Source: Amoeboaphelidium protococcarum (Eukaryota; Aphelidiomycota; Aphelidea). From it: DNA of 64,000 bases. Position 1 is the stretch's first letter, and each line of letters begins with the position of its first letter. Positions 59,990 to 64,000 of the stretch are shown one piece after another. The notes beneath the pieces were generated by a model. It was not told where the DNA came from. It saw nothing but the letters and a program-made list of their open reading frames with translations, and ran no database searches. The DNA is taken from contig JALECJ010000257.1 of NCBI GenBank assembly GCA_023515745.1, forward strand, positions 188,687-252,686, in the 5' to 3' direction. Position numbers and translations under genes: made by a program.

Positions 59990-60304
59990 TTTTTAATCTC
60001 ATGCGTGGCCTCCACAGAAGATATAAGCACGTCATTAGAAATAAAGCTGTTATTGTGCATCTCTATGTTCTATAATAATTTTTATAGTAGTTTAAGTTTT
60101 AAATTAGCTAATTCACTGAATCTTATCGTTTGTACTGTGATTTGAAACTAAGCTTCTCTCCTTAGATATTTTAAATCTTAAAGCTCACCCAGATCAGAAA
60201 TGCTAACCGATTAGGAAGTGAAACGGCATATTTAAACGATCGATTAGCCTCGTTCTATTAACTGCAATGTCTAAAGTTATACATCTGTGGTAGAAAGTAA
60301 ATAA
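59990..60304. other. intergenic, no gene seen
   Basis: AT-rich 315-nt spacer between two rightward genes. A short frame from an ATG near 60268 runs into the next gene out of frame and is not supported. Confidence 0.35.
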
Positions 60305-61666
60305 ATGCCTTCTGATTAGTAGCCCGTATTTAAAGTGTCTCGTTACGGGACTGAAGTCTAGAGAGTACGCGTTTATAACGATGGTTTACTCTTGTAGACA
60401 AGTGACTCTGATTCTAGTACATTAGAATCCCAAAGTGATATGTCGTCTTTGGAAGATGAGTTACCAGAGCCATACAATTTGACTGTGGAAGAGCTATTGG
60501 AGGAACGTCGTGCACAGTTTGATGCCACTTTGGTTGCTCTGAATGCAGAGATTCACGAGATGGAAGCGGCCGGCAATAATTCGGCGTAGCTTAACCTGAT
60601 CTCGAAGCCAATGGCATCAAAATTGGCGCACACGTTATTGCATCCATCTTTATACCGTCTTGTTAAAGGTGTCGGGTAGAGTATTGACGGATTGGTCCAG
60701 ATGGCCACCTAATTGAAAGCAGCAAGTAATTGGCAGTCTGCTGCTGAACAATGCATCAACAGTCTTGCTGTGATGACCTCGTTCCGTGGTCTCACTTAGA
60801 CAGATTAACCTGAGGTGTAAGTCGATCGATATTTGACTATACTGGTGTCATATATTAGTCAGATCCTTCAAGTTGAATGCTTCCCTGTTAATCTCACGGC
60901 TTAAGTTGGTGGCGTTATGTGCAGAGCGGATTATGATTGTAAGTCTAAAATGGATCTGGCATTTGCCCCTACGTTCAATTCTATGGATGTTACTTTTGCA
61001 ACTGAGTTAAAGACTTCAACAGCGTTTGCGGCAGATAGTATGTGGTATCGTAAGTGTAGACTCGCGTAAGTTCTTGCGGCATTGTATTCAACTGGAGCTC
61101 CGACAATACTCCTCTCTCCGGTGTAGTTTAAAATATTCTTTGAAAATGAGTCTAGAACTGAAATATGGACTTTCCCTTCAGACCAAAGCTAAGGTGAACA
61201 TGGTTTGACTCAGACTTCGCCCATGTCTCGAGATCTAATTCGTGCTCTCGTTATACTTCTACTTCGCGACAATGGGTCTTTCGTGACTCCTGTGAGAGAC
61301 GGGGATATCAGCACGACATTCAATACACCTTAGTAGAAGGCCAGAACTAGTTAGAAGTCAAGTAGGAGTACTAAGAAAGCTGATGAATACTAAGAAGGTG
61401 TTACTACTAGAAGCAAAGCGAAGCGTTAAAAGATGGATGTAGAATCTAGACCCCTTCCTCGCTTTATTTCTGGTAATCTTTAGGATGGAACTCCCATATA
61501 TTAAGATATCCGCTTTCAACTTTATGAAGATAAAGAGGTTCCATAAGACTCAATGAGCTGCGATTCAGATGAGAACACGTGCGGTATCACAGGTGAGTTT
61601 GAAAGCTCGATTGCTGGTAGTAATGAAATGAGCGGGATCTCTCTACCAAATCCTTGCTCCGATTGA
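60305..61666 (+). CDS. 453-aa protein with PD-(D/E)XK-like motif, unknown function
   Basis: One exon from ATG 60305 to TGA 61664-61666. The N-terminal 100 residues are acidic and Ser-rich with LTVEELLEERRAQFDATL. The middle (about 130-300) is folded-looking: MASKLAHTLLHPSLYRLVKG, MDLAFAPTFNSMDVTFATEL followed by KTS, then LAQVLAALYSTGAPTILLSP and FKIFFENESRTEIWTF. The spacing of an Asp (in MDLAF) and ELK resembles the core of PD-(D/E)XK nuclease folds as used in restriction-like and some fungal effector-type proteins. The C-terminal 120 residues are basic then acidic and look disordered. The nuclease idea is inference from one short motif. Confidence 0.6.
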
Positions 61667-61934
61667 TGTCAGTCACATTAATAAATCACTTTCTCATTCT
61701 TCTTATATATTTTATTGAACTCTTACTTTATATGCTTTATCAACCCACGAATTCTGTCAAATTGTGCCGCGGAGACTTTTATTATAGCGTTAACAGTGCT
61801 CTAAACGAGACTTCACTTCAAATTATATCATTACATAAAAAGCCGACTATAGTCTGCGTATTACGAATTAAAGATTGAAAAAACTGTTAGTCGCATGGGA
61901 TTTATGGTCTCATATTCTGGTCAATACAGTAGCA
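61667..61934. other. convergent 3' spacer
   Basis: 268 nt between two facing genes, AT-rich, nothing else seen. Confidence 0.4.
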
Positions 61935-63134
61935 TCATTCATGCTCAGCAAGGAGTACGTAGTAATGCTTCAATAACAACAACAATTCTTCCAGCTCATC
62001 CATCATCTACACCTTGTTCAAACGCGTAAACTCCTCTTCATTCTGCATCACCATAGTCTAATACAACTACGCTAAATCTTGAATTTGCACATGAAACTTC
62101 GACTCTTCGTACCGAGCTCTAATCTGTTCAGTATTGCGACATGCATCGACACCTTCCAACTTCATTCCACGCGACTACACTTATACGCATCAAGCATTCA
62201 TCATGTAACTTACATCAAAACTTTATATATTCTTACTCTAATATTGTCAACCATAATCTATCCAAACTGATCATCCAAAGTCATATTCTCGTAAACAACC
62301 AATGCGCTAGTCTTGAGTTCAGATGATGCCCATTTGAGAATTGCGTCGGAACACTTGATAGGCATATACACAAACACACATTCAGCCAAGATCAAAGCGG
62401 GTATACTACATAAAAAATAGTATAAATTGGATATGACTTTAACCAATAGCAATCAGAACTTACTCTTTCTAGAAACCAGCTTTAGTAAGGGACGTGGCAA
62501 CGACATCCCAATCGCGGAGATCTCCCATCAAAAGTTTATACGAACCATCTTCAACTTCTACATTTACGATATGCAAATCTTTAAAAGCCATAAAATTATA
62601 TAGAATTACCACCATTAGGCAAGATTTTAACACCAAAATTCTTCGCATGTTTCCTCAAGGTGGACATCTTCTTCAAGATGATTTTCTCAAAGTCCACTTC
62701 AAAGTACTTTTAGAACTATACTCCAGCATCCTACATACTATGATAGCATTATAAAGCTTAAATCAAGATACCAACAGTTATACCTTTAATCGAAAGTATC
62801 TAGTATCAAATCCAGCACCTAGACTTACAATCTGGACATCTTTATGCTTGAGACAGTAATCGCTGACGTATTAGTCTATAACTCTGCATCTCAAATATGT
62901 TCCGCGATTTATTAGAGGACTCCGCTTAATATTCTACGATCTGAGAGGCACAAAATACTTCACATACTAATCATCAAAGTATCCAGCAGTGACCGCAGAC
63001 AGTCGACTGATTGTCGCGTCGTCGTTCGTGTTTTATATTTATTCATCTTCTTCTGCCAGTCGATACTCTTACTTTAAGTTCCGTATAGCATTGTCACTCG
63101 GCCCCAAATCATAAGGATTCCTCAGTTGACTCAT
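61935..63134 (-). CDS. PPM1: leucine carboxyl methyltransferase (LCMT1/Ppm1)
   Basis: 324 aa after four introns: 62731-62783 (53 nt), 62558-62609 (52 nt), 62406-62463 (58 nt) and 62175-62236 (62 nt), all ending TGTAG. It is the most intron-rich gene here. Motifs are TNDDATISRLSAVTAGYFDD, PLINRGTYLRCRVIDQYV, the SAM-binding VQIVSLGAGFDTRYF near 98, LLMGDLRDWDVV, IPALILAECVFVYM, LDDQFGQIMVDNI and RGMKLEGVDACRNTE. The enzyme methylates the C-terminal Leu of PP2A catalytic subunits. The second intron has alternative in-phase donors (62609, 62612, 62633); the chosen one gives the fewest odd residues. It is divergent from the LYR gene by only 41 nt. Confidence 0.92.
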
Positions 63135-63175
63135 TATTACTAATATAACTATAGTGGTTTAAGCGGAATTTACAA

Positions 63176-63616
63176 ATGTCGCTGAGATTCTTTATTCAGA
63201 ATGCAGAAATCAGGCAGCTATACAGACAAGGATTGCGTATGTGTAGACGCGCACCGAAAGAAGATGTTCAAGATCTACGCGCGTTCGTTAAAGCAGAGTT
63301 TGCATCGGTGAGGCGCTTGAAATGGAATGATACCTAACCATCTACTGAAGTTGATGAGGTATTCTACCAGAGGAAGAGTGTCATTACAGCTTTAAGAAGA
63401 TTTTTATAAAATTTGGAAAAATCACTATATCTATCATCATCCTCATAATCGCAGTCAATGACGTAAAGAAAATAAAGCCTTTAAGATCATATCACAACAT
63501 TAAGTTTTAAACTATATCATTCAATAATTTTAATTAAATCACTCTGCGCAAAGTCTTGTGCAATAGATATAAAATCTTTAATGTTATTGTTATGTGGTCT
63601 ACTCTTTTAGTAGTGA
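63176..63616 (+). CDS. LYRM2-like LYR-motif protein with a suspicious C-terminal extension
   Basis: From ATG 63176 the first 85 residues match LYRM2-class proteins: LYRQGLRMCRRAPKEDVQDL with the LYR motif, FVKAEFASVRRLKW, then SVITALRRFLQNLEKSLYL. LYR proteins bind mitochondrial ACP and help assemble complexes or Fe-S clusters. Relatives end shortly after LEKSL. Here TAA codons at about 63440 and 63464 are followed by more codons up to the first TGA at 63614-63616, giving 146 aa whose last 55 residues look random, AT-rich and overlap the end of the next gene on the other strand. The true end may be earlier. Confidence 0.75.
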
Positions 63617-64000
63617 CTTGCCTATTTAGTATCAGTACTATTAACAGACTTTGACAATTGTGGTGCAGTTCTAGGAACTGATCGCGGTTATAAAGACTAT
63701 CTAACATCAGCTTTCTGTGGTGTCTCAAATGGAATCCATCCTGTGGGTATTTAGTTATTCTACTCTGCATCAAATCCATCAATCAGCCGAGGGTCCAACT
63801 ATCGTCTGGCCGCCATTCTCAGCTATTAATCCTTCAACTCTTGCTTTGCACTCAGCTTCACTACAGCCGGATTAGGATGAGTCAAGCTCTCAGCAGTCAA
63901 CTTTTTAGGTGTATGCCACTCTTGTTCCATAATACTGCTGCTGTTACAACTTCCATTGCCACCCCACCATTCAGGATACTGCATATGAGTGTTCTTGATA
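63517..64000 (-). CDS. unrecognised Gln-rich protein (5' end beyond window)
   Basis: A frame open from the window's right edge to a TGA at 63517-63519, at least 160 codons. The visible part is rich in Gln, Pro, Lys, Asn and Ser. It begins with a Trp/Gly segment (MQYPEWWGGNGSC), has IMEQEWHTPKKLTAESLTHP, a basic LRMAARRQLDPRLIDG, then TGWIPFETPQ and a helical end IKDFISIAQDFAQSDLIKII. No family recognised. Its 3' end overlaps the predicted C-terminal extension of the LYR gene by 100 nt. Confidence 0.55.

Overview
The window is a gene-dense piece of eukaryotic nuclear DNA. It makes sense only if TAA and TAG are read as glutamine and TGA is the sole stop. In the standard code nearly every gene is broken. 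With TAA/TAG=Gln and TGA=stop, about 40 genes resolve into reading frames with whole-codon lengths, and many of the reassigned codons sit where the protein family has an invariant Gln: the Gln after HExxH of an M1 aminopeptidase, NQESSSEA of a GH81 glucanase, QTLxRT of glucan synthase, the Gln before NCW in a calpain, GFHQCR of a GH31 glucosidase. The gene content points to a fungus, probably an early-diverging one, because it combines 1,3-beta-glucan synthase, a GH81 glucanase with two chitin-binding (CBM18) modules, a peroxisomal FOX2-type enzyme, a Pho85-type CDK, ALG10 and DUF3712 with PARG and calpain, which yeasts lack. This placement is inference. Introns are few and short (50-66 nt), start with GT and usually end in TGTAG.

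Layout. 1-9.7 kb: bHLH factor (runs off the left edge), RNA polymerase subunit Rpb10, secreted or lumenal M1 aminopeptidase, ankyrin protein, peroxisomal multifunctional beta-oxidation enzyme ending in SKL. 10-11.3 kb: decayed Ty3/gypsy-like gag-protease remnant. 11.4-21.8 kb: membrane-anchored GT4 glycosyltransferase, WDR75/Utp17-like protein, triple-RRM protein with a Q-rich tail, a hypothetical protein, a four-TM protein, choline/ethanolamine kinase, TFIIE-beta. 21.9-26.4 kb: a run of small, unrecognised, mostly signal-peptide-bearing Gln-rich proteins interrupted by a Sfr1/Mei5-like recombination factor. 26.7-35.8 kb: Pho85-like CDK, DUF3712 membrane protein, 641-aa unknown, lipoyl synthase, mitoribosomal uS19, PARG. 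35.9-43.4 kb: aldehyde dehydrogenase, calpain with a signal peptide, coiled-coil protein, G-patch/zinc-finger splicing-type protein. 43.5-57 kb: a carbohydrate/cell-wall stretch with GH31 glucosidase, ALG10, GH81-CBM18, eS19 and glucan synthase. 57-64 kb: mitochondrial acyl carrier protein, Pop3/Rpp38, NIPA transporter, an unknown with an ExK nuclease-like motif, LCMT1, LYRM2-like protein and a partial unknown.

Several genes touch shared processes: ACP, lipoyl synthase and the LYR protein belong to the mitochondrial FAS/lipoate/Fe-S axis; glucan synthase and GH81 build and remodel wall glucan; ALG10 and the GH31 enzyme both touch glucose trimming or addition in the secretory route. The order otherwise looks like ordinary eukaryotic gene scatter. 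No tRNA, rRNA or CRISPR was seen. All coordinates were worked out by hand translation. Intron choices rest on frame restoration plus conserved residues; no RNA evidence was available.
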